DNA of 64,000 nucleotides from Endomychus coccineus (Eukaryota; Arthropoda; Insecta; Coleoptera; Endomychidae), in the NCBI GenBank assembly GCA_958510875.1, contig OY294067.1, positions 275,634,742 through 275,698,741 of the forward strand, read 5' to 3'. Below, one piece after another: positions 9,778 to 20,960 of this stretch. A program made the position numbers and the translations under genes. The notes beneath the pieces are model-generated. The model searched no databases. It saw nothing but the letters and a program-made list of their open reading frames with translations, and was not told where the DNA came from. Within the stretch, counting starts at the first letter, position 1, and each line of letters starts with the position of its first letter.

Positions 9778-10992
9778 ACACAACGTCGAAAGTCTTGTAT
9801 CCCCTATATATCAAATGATTCGATTAAGTTCGATTATTTTTCTTACTGTGGTAAAAAGTAACATGTATTTAAGGTATAAAAAAAGACAAAAAAGAGATGT
9901 CAATAATGAATCCTGACTTTATTATCAATGTTTTGACAGCAGTGGCAGTGAAAGCATATTCAGCCAAGTGACTAGTGTATTAATTTTTTTTGATTTTTTT
10001 AAATTTCTGCGTTTAATCGAGCAATAATTACTGCTTTACACGATGGAGGGCACTCTAATCATCAGATCTCGCAAATGTTGGGCATTCCTAGATCATCTGT
10101 TGTGCGAATAGTTCATAGGTACCAAGAATTCGATACAGTGGAAAACAGACCACGTAGTGGACGTCCTCGAGTGGCTAACGAAAGGGAAGATCGTTATTAG
10201 GTGCAATATGCTCGCAGAAGCCACTTTCATCGTACGTTACGTCGTGTTATATCGACACCCACAGTTCGAAGAAGACTCCATCATGCAAATTTACGTGCAA
10301 GGAGACCGTTACGGGTCCCCACTCTACTACCAAGACATCGTGCAGCCCGTCTCCGATGGGCGCGAGAGCCCAGGGGTTGGCTTTTGCAGCAGTGGAGGTG
10401 GGTGTTATTCACAGACGAAACCAGATTTGGACTGGTGAGTGATGACAATCGGCAAAGAGTCTGGAGAGAACCAGGTCGTCAACAGCGACTTAATTTTCCC
10501 CGGGAAGTTGCTCCCTATCAAGGGGGTACTGTAATGTCTTGGGGAGGAATAATGTTTAACCGCCGCACCCCATTAATTTACATTCCACAGAATATGACCA
10601 GCCAAATTTACGTCGAACAGGCTATTACGCCCATTATCTATCCCATACGTAACGAATTAGGCGAAAATTTTGTGTTTATGGACGACAACGCCCGACCACA
10701 TCGCGCAAGAAGGGTGCAGGATACACTTCAAGCAGGATATATCAATAGATTGGATTGGCCATCCAACTCACCGGATACGAATCCGATTGAAAACATGTGG
10801 GATTACATAAGTAGAGCCATTCACAATCGAATTAAACCAGGTGAGTTAGTCGTCGCGGCGGTAGAGGAATGGAACAATATTCCACAATAGATTGAACAAA
10901 CAATACACTTTGATAGATATCTTCTGTTTTTCCAACAAAACATTTCATTAACAAGACTGAATGGAGTGCCAAGACTTTTGACGTTTAGTGTA
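9778..10992 (+). mobile_element. Tc1-like DNA transposon (DD34E), inactive
   Basis: Left terminus ACACAACGTC-GAAAGTCTTG is matched by the inverted right terminus, whose reverse complement reads TACACTAAACGTCAAAAGTC. This puts the element at about 1.2 kb with a TA target. It holds a long transposase relic on plus. The DNA just right of it (from about 10993) is PLE tail sequence, so the element landed in or beside a PLE remnant. Confidence 0.85.
10003..10890 (+). pseudogene. Tc1-like transposase, one stop from open
   Basis: In a single frame from about 10003 an HTH region (HDGGHSNHQI, RSSVVRIVHRYQ, the basic RPRSGRPR block) leads to one in-frame TAG at 10198-10200. It then continues open to 10890. 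Catalytic residues: D in LFTDETRF, D in FMDDNARPH and E in NPIENMWD, with 34 residues between the last two, i.e. DD34E as in Tc1. WGGI lies between, as usual. The N terminus lacks an ATG and the C terminus ends early after WNNIPQ. Only a few lesions, so it is among the younger relics here. Confidence 0.9.
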
Positions 10993-11075
10993 TTTGTCCG
11001 TACTGTGTTTTAAAAATGGGGAAATACGGTAACCTGTCATTAAAATACGTTGTGCTAATGCTGATATAGGAATAA
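10993..11075 (-). mobile_element. PLE family 1 remnant
   Basis: 'TTTGTCCGTACTGTGTTTTA' and the diverged block after it ('AATACG...GCTAATGCTGA') match the part of the PLE copies at 6560-6640 that encodes the end of the GIY-YIG domain on minus. Confidence 0.6.
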
Positions 11076-11624
11076 TTAAAAAAAACCATTATAATTTATA
11101 AATTATAAACATAATCCGCTAACATGTTCTTCATATTGCGCAATATAACATGTTAAGCTACTTTTGGATGAGCTTATTTTACGCATTTAGTCACGTTCAT
11201 CCGGAATATGAATCTGGAGTTTGTATACCTACATTTAATTCTAAGAAGTTTTAATTTTTAACGTGAGTAAATATTATCACTATCACATCTCACCACCAGG
11301 TCTATTGGAACCATATTTATTTTCTGGTTTAAAATTGATCCGTTACAGGGTAGGGTGTATGTTCAAGAATTAACGCGTAGCACGATTCTGGAAATCTGTA
11401 GAGGAATATTGAGAAGCCAACCGAAATATTTTCGTTATTGTGAAAATTCTAATTTCCTCGGAAGTGACGTTCCCTTTGTAATTTTTATTGGAACATGGAT
11501 CACTCGTTGCGTAAAAACATGGGTTCAGAAAGTGAATGAGAAGCATTGGTAATCTCAATTTTATCAAATGGAAACCTCATTTTTCTTTCCCATGATTCAA
11601 TTCTATCCTAGTTCAATTGACACT
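11076..11624. other. No gene recognised; small palindrome
   Basis: AT-rich. A perfect 14-bp palindrome, ATATTGCGCAATAT, lies near 11133-11146 and is flanked by ACATG blocks on both sides. Overlapping short ORFs at 11355-11567 on both strands resemble nothing known to me. Confidence 0.4.
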
Positions 11625-12000
11625 GAAGGGGTTGAGAGCTTGAGCTCGTCTAGTTCGCCCATCTGGAATCTCTCATGGTGGAATAACAGACAAGATTTCT
11701 GATGAACACCCACCATGGAAATATCTATACGAAAGGGAGACATCGCTCAACTTTCGTAAGTGTCACATCATAATCAGACGGATAGCTCTCTTCTGGATAG
11801 AATCCAAGACCTTGAGTGTATGTTTGGGAACGAACACCTAACATGTGAAAAGTACTCCAGGACATGTTGTAGATTATGAGGAGCTGCTGAGATGTAAAGT
11901 AGCTCTTGGCACGATAGAAGACCAAGTTTTTGTGAAGCGGTTTTTGCAATGGACCTCGCATAATCATTCCATGAGAGGGTGTGCTGTTGGTGGTGATGGT
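11625..12000 (-). mobile_element. Jockey/CR1-like family, RT C-terminal fragment
   Basis: Read on minus, the text aligns block by block with the copies at 36540-36830 and 48120-48500. It has the 'GGATGATCATG' type region, the QKLGLL, CQELLYIS (R/K-AKSYFTSQQ in sister copies) and ILEYCSHV-like blocks, and the EHRRK-like region. It is split between two frames, so a frameshift is present. The catalytic palm is missing. Both ends are truncated. Confidence 0.8.
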
Positions 12001-13068
12001 TAGGGTTTGTAGCAGTACAAAAGACTGCGCAAGAGACTATGCTTAAAATAAACAAAGAAGAATTTCAGGGATGCAAGAAACTCCTGTGTCTCATGACCCG
12101 CAGTCATAAGAAAGGACACTCCAAAATAGTACCGACATGGGAATAAACAGTCCTTTGAGGATGCAGTAAGAACAACGACACCCCTAATAATCACACAAAA
12201 TATCTCAAAATTCACATCCTCTGCACAAATTGAATGAAATCTAGAGTTTTAATCACATTTAAATATGTTATATTCAGTTTGTTAGAGATGGATAATATTC
12301 ACGCCACGTTTCATTATATTTGACCCCAAAAACGCAAAAACATTATTACATCATTTCAAGGAATATCACAATTTTATAATGTTTTTAAATACGTATTTTT
12401 CACTAAGAGGTTGTATTTTTTCATTCGAAGGAAAATCGAAATATACAGAAGGATCTTGTTTATTTTATGGATTGCGATTATTGCGCCTATTTTCCATTAG
12501 GTTTCGTTAAGTAAAATAGATACTTGGCTGAGAGCTCTTTATATTTGTCTTGGTTTGAGTCTTTCAGGTGTGTGTAAATTTTTGTATATAACTTGTCCTT
12601 ATCATATGTTTGTATTAGTTTCAAGAACTATGAGTGTTTAAATTATTTTCTGTACTTCTAGTTTCTTTGTTTATATAAATGAATCAATGATTCATAATTA
12701 CTGTCTGAACATTGAAACATTTGAAATAAATATTTTGGGCTGTGGGGTGTATTTAATGTGGGGATAATTTATTAAATTTTTCGTATTTGATTCAAAGACG
12801 GTAAGTGAGATTTCCTTGAGATACCACCTTACGATTTTTCATGTTTGGAGGTTTCTTCCTGCTTTACATATTGTACTGTTCAATTTCTTTGGAGCGAATA
12901 TTAACATTTTTTCAAGTTCCCCATTCATTATAATTCACATAACCTCTTTGCAAATTACTTATTTCAATATACAAAACTTTCTATTCTATAGTCTGCTAAT
13001 CAATCCTGTGCTTACACCATAGATTACTAAGGACATTGAACAATATAATTTTAGAGTAGATTTTTCAT
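12001..13068. other. AT-rich DNA, no gene recognised
   Basis: Short ORFs occur (12000-12215 minus, 12816-13022 plus), but their compositions are those of AT-rich noncoding DNA. Confidence 0.5.
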
Positions 13069-13172
13069 CCTGTCAATGACGTCAGTGCGATACCTCTTTG
13101 ATAATCTTAAGTGCAATAGGTTGCAAGTTGAAATAATCACGAAAGGTATCGTGATGACGTAAGTTGACAGAG
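13069..13172. repeat. Short imperfect palindrome with CRE-like ACGTCA sites
   Basis: CCTGTCAATGACGTCA...GATACCT at the left is answered by the inverted AGGTATCGTGATGACGTAAGTTGACAG at the right, about 27 bp per arm with a few mismatches and a spacer near 45 bp. Each arm includes an ACGTCA core. It could be a tiny MITE remnant or a structured regulatory site. Confidence 0.55.
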
Positions 13173-13182
13173 TATAGCTCAG

Positions 13183-13281
13183 ATATATAAATAGAATGAG
13201 TGTATTCAAATCTGCTTTTTGGTCGGTCCTGTCACCGGAGTAGGCCAGGTGAGGGGAGCAGCACGCTTCTATTTATATATT
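13183..13281. repeat. Inverted repeat ATATATAAATAGAA
   Basis: ATATATAAATAGAA near 13184 and its exact reverse complement near 13267 enclose a GC-richer core (TCACCGGAGTAGGCCAGG area). This may be the edge of a small structured element or of an unknown SINE. No A/B boxes were convincing. Confidence 0.4.
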
Positions 13282-13283
13282 GT

Positions 13284-13457
13284 CTATGGCTCTTACCATA
13301 GGGATCAAGAATATTGTACTTGAATGACGTATTTCGTGACTAGCTCTGCGGTGTTTCTATCTCTTTCTAATTTGTCGGAAGAGAACGGTATGAGAAAAGG
13401 ATAAAACAACCGCCGCGCGCTTAGACCCAGTCTAATTCCGCTATTCTTGATCTCTGG
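13284..13457. mobile_element. Miniature inverted-repeat element
   Basis: CCATAGGGATCAAGAATA (13296-13313) is inverted as TATTCTTGATCTCTGG (13442-13457). The left end also forms a local palindrome, CTATGGCTCTTACCATAG. The interior is GC-rich (CCGCCGCGCG) and has no ORF. This size and structure fit a MITE. Confidence 0.6.
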
Positions 13458-14104
13458 CTCGTACCCAACTATTCTTTGATGTGACGCTCTCATTCATGAG
13501 AAGGACGGGAGAGTTGTTATTATCTTCTGTCCTTCAGAGAAAGCTTCAAATCGGCTCTATGTCCTTGGCAGAAGTTAACATAATTTAATCACATAAATTC
13601 AACTGAAGGTGTAACTGACAACTTTCAGTTCAAAATGGTTGGTCCATAGAAAGACAACTACTCGGCTTTTTGAAAAGAGCTGAATGAGGTTAGGTTAAGA
13701 AATGTCATAGATGATGATCTATTATTACGTGGTATTCAAGAGATGCTCTGTTATTGGGTACCACAGATAATAGAAATTCAAATTATCACTATTATCTATG
13801 TATTCGATCTAGGTTACGTTTGATGAGCAATCTTGTTTGGATAATGGATTAAATTTATATGCTTGTATATTAATCAATCCATGAACTAATTAAAACCGGT
13901 GGCGTTCACGTTACTGGATATTTTACAAAAATACATGCTCATTTCGAGAAATGAATAGGAAATATATACATACGTAACTGTATAATGTAAATATTTGTTA
14001 TATGTAAATAAAGAAGTACAATATTATGTATGTACCTATATAAGTAAGTATGTTACCTACGCCTACTGATGTACATATGTACAACTTACAATTACACTAC
14101 TGAT
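13458..14104. other. No gene recognised
   Basis: A GAGGTTAGGTTA block near 13688 resembles the TTAGG-like short repeats common in insects, but a single instance means little. The remainder is AT-rich. Confidence 0.5.
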
Positions 14105-14725
14105 AAGAAATAATCACCCTTATCCACTAAAAATTCTACTGAAGACCTTCCATCAGAGTAAAGTAAATTATAAATCAAAATGTGTCGTTCAGATATTTCC
14201 ATCCTTTCTAAATTACCTAGATATTTGTCTGTACTGTGTTTTAAAAGTGATAAACTTTCTTAAGAAATGGTGTGACCTGTATTCAAAATATGTTCGGATA
14301 CCGCTAATTTTTCACAATTATTTTTCTTTATATGGACGAAATGTTCCTTATAACGAGTTGAAACGTACGTTCTAATTTGAGCCACATAGCATTTTGAATA
14401 CAACTCACAATTGATTTTGTGAATCCCGAATTTGTCAAAATATGAAACTTTATCAAAGGTGTTGCCTAAATTAGCTTGTGCGTACATCTATAAACTGACG
14501 GTATTGAACATTTTGAAACCAAACTATGGAATTTATTAAATAATGAAGAATGATAAGTGAAGTTACTAATTTTATTGAAGTATTTGAAGGTAATAGCCCT
14601 AACATGATTAGTTGGCTACGTTCCTTTTTTGTATTTCCCTTCGAATTCTTTAGATGATCGTTGAGTTTATTTCTGTATTTTTCACATTTGACGCAATTCT
14701 CTTCAGTTGGGTATTTTTTCATTGA
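14105..14725 (-). mobile_element. PLE family 1, GIY-YIG and linker fragment
   Basis: The minus ORF at 14260-14487 carries the PLE GIY-YIG-like endonuclease: FDKFGIHKINCE, SKCYVAQIR (G replaced by A), a RYKEHF block and AVSEHILNTGH. The preceding minus stretch (14471-14722) corresponds to the linker seen at 41480-41560. The tail at 14105-14190 retains 'AATAATCACCC' and a CTGATG block, but stem II of the ribozyme-like motif is deleted. Truncated at both ends. Confidence 0.85.
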
Positions 14726-16015
14726 AGAGTACAGAAAATTTTTCTTATTGACAGATTTAACGAGAATTTCAGTGATCTAAAGGTTGTTTGTTTGATTGAT
14801 GTTTTAGTTTTTTGTTCTTGTGCATTATTCCATGAATTTTTGTAATGTACCAATGAAGATGTTTGCCGCTGAGTTTATATTGTCTGAAGTGTACATCTCT
14901 AACCAGTTCTCCTCCTCAACCTCTTTTAACAGTATTTCTTTACTCAGAGAACTTTGTGTATAAATACGTAATCATTTTTGAAGTTTTTCACTTGTTCAGG
15001 TATACTGGTATAGTCTTCTGCAAAGCGAGTGAAATTGATTATTTTCTTTCATTCATTCAGGATTGTAGGGATAATCAGGATTGTAACATCAAGCGTCACC
15101 TAATGGTGAGCAGAAGAAATATTTGTCTGGGTCGATAACATTAATATTGAACTATAAACAAGGTGAAACTTTTGGGAGCATTTTGAACTCGACTATTAAA
15201 CATTGACTCATAACGAGTGAACACGTTTTGGTATTGTAATGTAGAAATAAGATTTGAATAGACATGAAGTACGGAGTCGCTGTATGGTAGTTTCCGTTGC
15301 TGTCGGAAACAGGCTATGCATGAACAGTGTTTATAACAGTAGCAGAAGTAAGCGTACAGTAAGTGCATGGATGGCGAGCTCCAGAACTGTGACTGTGCCA
15401 AGACCACATGCTGTGATATGTGAGGGAGGGAGCTGCCGTTTATATATGAAGACAGTTGGGATTAAGCGATAAGCTACACACTCTTCCGCTTCCCCTATCT
15501 CCTGTTGAATGGATATCCCAATAATGAGATGTCCTAACAGAACCGAATCTAAATCGGAGACAAGTTATGTTCTTGATACTGCACCAACGGCCATGTTAAT
15601 GTGTACCACTACACAAGCAAGCTCAATTTCAGGTTTTGTTGAGTATATGTAATGTAGGACGAAATGTTCAATGATTATTCAGAATTATTATGAAATTTAA
15701 TTCAACAACAGCACTACAGTAACCATGGTCATGAATACGCAGCTGCAATAGATCTGGAACAGAAAAACAAAATCATGAAATGGAATGGATTTATTGATAT
15801 TGTAGGAATTAGGCTTGAAGAGAAACATAATTTACAGTTTCGAGCTGTAAATTGTGTTTCTACATTTCAACAGTTTTTTCATCAAGACCATTGCATCATC
15901 AGGAATGTGTAATATCAACTGGATTACGCTTTATATCGAGAGAAAAATGATAGAAACTCATTCATAAAAATCTTTCGATCGAAAGTTTATTTGATAGAAA
16001 TACATTTGATCAAAT
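14726..16015. other. No gene recognised; one good hairpin
   Basis: AGAAACATAATTTACAG (15821-15837) pairs with CTGTAAATTGTGTTTCT (15845-15861), one mismatch, 7-nt loop. An 88-codon minus ORF (15141-15407) and a plus ORF overlapping it resemble nothing I know. 'CATTGCATCATCAGG' near 15890 recalls PLE tails but has no other supporting blocks. Confidence 0.4.
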
Positions 16016-16018
16016 AGT

Positions 16019-16790
16019 TTACGGTAGGAAATACTTTTGAAACTTTACTAGATTATCAGATTCCCATTTCAAAATCTTTGCCAGATCTCCATTAATTGCG
16101 TCAAACTGTCCCCGTCTCGCTCCTTTTGCTTCATTGGATGTTATAGGGGCTCTAGATGAGAAAGCGGTATGAATTGTACCATCATCTGCAAAGCTGTATA
16201 CGGAACATGTGGTCACTTCCAGCAGATAGTTGATATGGTGCAGAAACAAAGGTGGTATCAAGACACATCCATGTGGACTATCAGCGTTGCTAGTCATTGA
16301 ATCGAAAGATACTCCGTCAATCACCACATGTAGTGATCTATTTGAGACAAAAATTCACAGTAAGCTACAAAGTTGAGGTTGCTAACCATATGATGGAAGT
16401 TACCTAAGAATGATTTGATGCCAGACTCGGCCAAATGCCTTGAAGATATCCAATGATACACCTAAAGATTCCTCATGTTTTTAAAATAGATTTCTACCAT
16501 ACATGTGTTACGTAGGCAAGCAGATCTCCTGTTGATCTCTGCTGACGAAAGCCATTTTGCCGGTCATTTGTGAAGCACACTAGGTATTTGATGAGCTCGA
16601 TATTGGTTGCTCTCTCCATCCAACTATAGAGATAGCCGATAATAGTGCAATGAGTCTATAATTATTGGGAAGGGTCTTTATTCCTTTTTTTTTGGAATTG
16701 GTTGCACTTTAGTTGTCTCCCCGCTGGAAGGAATCACACCAAGTTTGTTGACAGAAACAATGTTTGTTTGTTGATACGTGACATAACCTA
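16019..16790 (-). mobile_element. Jockey/CR1-like family, RT palm fragment
   Basis: The minus ORF 16019-16327 holds the RT motif B region (decayed from PQGSVL to PHGCVL), HHIN-LLE and an intact FADD catalytic box, followed by the AINGDLAKILKWES block. Upstream on minus (16330-16790) the fingers/palm A part remains in pieces: SLDIFKAFGRVWHQ (the D of motif A), FVSRDQQ, and a PIPKK block near 16690. Stops and frame changes separate the pieces. The reverse transcriptase would copy the element's RNA at the target site; this copy cannot. Confidence 0.85.
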
Positions 16791-16856
16791 ACCTAATATT
16801 TTTAAATTAAGGGAAAATCCGATCCTGTTAGGTTGGGCTAGGTGAGGTTAAGCTAT
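16787..16856. repeat. Inverted pair of TAACC/GGTTA runs
   Basis: ACATAACCTAACCTAA is followed about 45 bp later by GTTAGGTTGGGCTAGG and GAGGTTA, i.e. the same motif inverted. Telomere-like TTAGG motifs are abundant interspersed in insect genomes. This pair borders the Jockey-like fragment. Confidence 0.5.
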
Positions 16857-16859
16857 GTT

Positions 16860-19764
16860 AACGTTCAAACAATGTATCCATCAAACTTATTTTTCATCAT
16901 ATACTGCTCCTATCAATTGTATTTTCTATCATTTATGTTTCTAGCAATTGTATTTCCTACCATAAAATATTCCGATCAAATGTACTTTCTTAACTTTCTT
17001 TAAAAAGTTTATTATATCTTCCGTGTTTCGATCATTCTGGCTCATCAGTTGAGCGAGTAGAGCTGTAGTGCCCCCGAACTTAGTATCTCCTGAAGTATAC
17101 ATAAACAAACAACAGAAAGTGCTGGAGATGGATAGAGCAACTAACACCATCTATTCGCAAAAATATGCAACGTTACATTGACTAGAGTTATCTACATCAG
17201 TTTTGTGGATTAGATTAATTTCTAACAAGAAATTGTTCAATTATTGACTTTTGCATTTGTTTGTCTCGCCTTTCGGCATACTGGGTAGAAAAATTGCATG
17301 TTGGGAATTTCATTAAGTACGGAAGAACCATTTCGTCAATGTTTACATTGCTTTGGTTCCCGACAGCTCTTTTGCTCTCTTAAGCTCATCAGCATAATCT
17401 AATTATCTTTATGAATAATATCTGACAAGCGATTGATTTGAGAATTTTGTTTATTCCATCTGTTGTATAGAATTTATATATCAATTGCCCTTCATTGGAG
17501 AAGATATAACACGTCATAGTGTCACTATGTCACTATTACTTCTGTATCATGAGTCTCTATGAAACCTTACTTGACGAATTCATATTATTCCTAATCCTCA
17601 ATCTATCCATTTATTAACAGTGTGGCCATTAAATTTAGAGAATTGGAGTTTGATTTCAATCATTTATTAGCCAGAACAAACGTGAAAAATATCATTTACA
17701 CTAACCCTTTTCATTCACAAGACACTTAAGATTTTAACACACTGGAAGGTAAGTGGAAGGGGCAAACGCTAATATTGATCAGATAACCTCGTACTCAACA
17801 ACAACAATAAAATTTAATGATAAAAATAACAATTAAATGATAATGATAATAATAAAAGAATGTCTATGATAATGAAAAAATGAATATTATATTTAACTTT
17901 ATACTAATGAGAATAAAAACTAAGATTAAAATCTGAACTCGAATAAAACCATCTTAGATAACATAAATCAACTAAAAGAGAGATAAAACTAAGTATATTA
18001 AATTGATATCCAACCAGGATGAACCTAGGAGATCGAAACTAAATGAAATGATTTGGAAGTATTATTGAACTTAACTTGAATAAAAACTGAGAACAACAAC
18101 TTTGATCAAAAATCTAAAACAACGCTGATTAAGCGAAATCCACCCTTCTCACCAAAAACACTCTGAAGACACTATCAAGTTAAATTAATTGAAATTGAGT
18201 GTCACGTGATTTCTCAAGAGACTAATTCAAGCTAGAAAATATAACTGAAGGCTTCAGGCATTATCCCTAGTATTTGTAATGCGTCTTTTTTCCCAAGAAC
18301 CAATCTACAATTCGGAAAAGGATCCCTGAATTGTTTAACCAATAAGCAATAAGATTCCTCTCTTGAGATCCTTAGTTCAGAATGTTTTCGGTGGGGATTT
18401 CTAAATATATCTGTCCTTTTCTAAATATCACTAACTGATTTGAATGTACATAAAACATCTCCAGATGGTTAACATTGAGATTTTACATGTAGCTACTCAT
18501 TAGTTTTTCGTCCTATATTGGTCATTGATCTTACCAGGTTTATGATTTCCTTTAGAACCAAACCTTTGTGAACTTATTGCAACCCTCTTGACCATATTAG
18601 CTATGGTATCATATCACCCTGCTCGAAGCTAGTGTGAATTGTCTTATATTTATTTTAGAAATTCCTATACTTTTCTCAAGCTACATTTGTTATTGAAAAC
18701 ATCTGGCAACCCCTAGATGTTCTTTACTTTTAGATATTTTAATTTTACATGAAATTTCAATTTTTAAGAATGATTTTCTTCTTAAATATTGGAAATAACC
18801 TGTACATAATCCTTATTACACTTCACTTAATACCTATGATAACAACTTTTATTCATTATACAACGGAACATTGAACTTACGAATCCTCTGATGACAAAAT
18901 CTATATAAAGAATTGAAACCGATGTTATAAAATGATATCTGTGAAATGAAATTCAAATCCACCTATATTCGATTGCTCCTCATCCTCTACATGGACCTAT
19001 TTTCAAGGTAGACTCACTTCCTAAATCGTAAACAGTCGCAATCAGATTGAGATATGTTAAACTCGGCGAGCACTTAATCCAGATTCATTCGAAGAAATAA
19101 AAAGAACCAAGAGAACTGTCTTCGAATTCAATTCCCAAAAAGCATCGGGATGTAGCCATAAAAAGCAAGCTAAACAGAAAGTTAGATGTAATAATTTGAA
19201 TTTGTTCAAGAAGTGCTCTTAATTGAGCGATATTTCAGGCCCCTAATCCTCAAAGCGTACTAGTAAGAGCTTACTAGTGACGAGATAAGGCCCAGTACAT
19301 GTGTGCTCTACCGACAGCAGGCAGCGTTGCTGCGAAGACATGGCAGGGTTTACAATACGTCTGCGATAGATAATGCGATCCTCCCAGCGGTCCTACTTGA
19401 TATATATGCGTCCAAGGCACACTAATGGTCGCATGTTGATTGCGAGTTTTAAAGGGGCCCTAGATTTATGGTAAATCAGAAGTGGGGCTGCGAAACGGTC
19501 GTTATTCAACTGCTAAGTCTTTAATATAGCTGCACGATTTAGATTAACTTATAATAGCTTCATCAGTTAATCATGTATCAAGGACCTGTAGCCTGTACAC
19601 TTTTCTACATCGGCAGGAAGTATCATATCACAAAAATACTCACAGCAAATAGAATCGTGAAATTCGAATGTAATAAAAATGTGTTTGTATGGGGTTATAA
19701 TAAAGTAGACGGTCTAATTTGAATTGTTATATAGTTTCAAGAAATTATGCTAGTAGCAAAAAAT
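16860..19764. other. Long AT-rich stretch without recognised genes
   Basis: Low-complexity AAT/GATAAT runs lie at about 17810-17900. A 9-bp-arm palindrome, ACTAGTAAG/CTTACTAGT, lies at about 19259-19278, inside a GC-richer 300-bp block (19230-19520) that has no ORF and could be an old conserved or regulatory segment. No transposon protein was recognised. Confidence 0.45.
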
Positions 19765-20960
19765 AAACAGAATCTAGTTGCTTCAATAATTGGATCTTAG
19801 TGTATCTATGGAAAACAAAAGAATTGTTGTGACAACTATTGATACAAGTGTCAAACGAAATAATCGTAATTTAGAGAATTGTTCTCAAAATAAAACTCGC
19901 GTAACGTAAATTATAACAATTTGAACATGGATCTGCAAACAAGAATTGGGTTAGTACAATGCTATTATGAAGATGGTAGAAATTACACTACTGGATTTGG
20001 AAGAACAGGGTCTGTAAAAGACCTTACGAGATCAGAAAGACCTGGGATTAGTGATGTTCAAGTTGCAGATGTTCTTCAGGAAAATCATAACGTAGTCAAT
20101 ACTGATCCGCTAGCAATCAGTAGTGTGAATGCGAGATCAAAACGAATATATCACGGCTTGGTAAATTCTACGGAAAATCCTATAAACTGCAACAGCTGTT
20201 TGAATTAAAGGACGCAGATTTTGCTGTCAGGTACAATTTTTCATAAGACGTATTGGTTTAGATGGAAATTGGACCTGACTGGTTCTCCCGTATTTTATGG
20301 TCAGATGAGGCCCATTTCTCTCTCAATGGTGGAATTAATACTCGAAACTGTCGAATATGATCGACAGAAAATTCACATGGAATCGTCCAGCAAGGCTTCC
20401 ATGACAAAAAAGTCACAGTTTGGTGCGGTTTCACAGCTAATTTCATCATTGGTTCATACTTTTTCAGGGAACTACAGAATGGGAAGGCCGTATCTGTAAC
20501 TGTTACTGGTGAATGATACCTGCAAAAGTCAAGGGATTATGCAATTCCACAGTTGCGAAACGAGCGCGAAGGAATTGAGAACATGATTTTTATGCAGGTT
20601 GGAGCACCTCCGCATATTTACCGACCAGTTGAAGAATTGTTAAATGTGATTTTTCATGACTGTGTTATAAGCAGACATTTTGCAAATTCATGGCCACCAA
20701 GATTGCCTGATATTAACCCAACAGATTATTGGCTATGGCGTCATTAGTAAAATTTGGTGCTTAGAACAGGGCCAATAACGCTAGAGGAATTAAAGAGAAC
20801 AAATTCATGAAATTCAACCAGAAATGTTGAATAGTGCTGTATACAATTTGGAGGAACGGTTGATAATTTTACAATAACGAAATGGAGATCATATAGAGTA
20901 TTTGCGGTAACTACTGTTTGACATCAGAAATTCCATTACGTAAGCAACTAGATTCCATTT
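19765..20960 (+). mobile_element. Mariner-superfamily element with DD41D spacing, inactive
   Basis: GAATCTAGTTGCTT (19770-19783) is inverted at 20942-20955, giving termini about 1.19 kb apart, a usual size for mariner-type elements. The inside encodes a single broken transposase. A TA duplication was not clear beyond the short matched termini, so exact ends are approximate. Confidence 0.75.
19927..20870 (+). pseudogene. IS630/mariner-type transposase, DD41D-like
   Basis: The N-terminal helix-turn-helix part starts with MDLQTRIGLVQCYYEDGRN, then a GRTGSVKDL...RSERPG block. The frame shifts near 20210. The middle part retains WSDEAHFSLNG-like text in pieces around 20300. The C-terminal part (20553-20747) has QVGAPPH, where the second catalytic Asp is replaced by Val, and SWPPRLPDINPTDYWLW ending in the third catalytic Asp. 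The spacing between those two positions is 41 residues, as described for ITmD41D (rosa-like) elements. Several frameshifts and the lost Asp make it dead. Confidence 0.75.

Noticed and set aside
10157..10438. 93-codon plus ORF in another frame
   Set aside because: It lies inside the Tc1-like transposase reading frame, which has the catalytic motifs.
13190..13280. tRNA-derived SINE
   Set aside because: No convincing A and B boxes or tRNA fold could be made from the GC-rich core.
16787..16856. Telomere or internal telomeric array
   Set aside because: Only two or three TAACC-type units in inverted arrangement.
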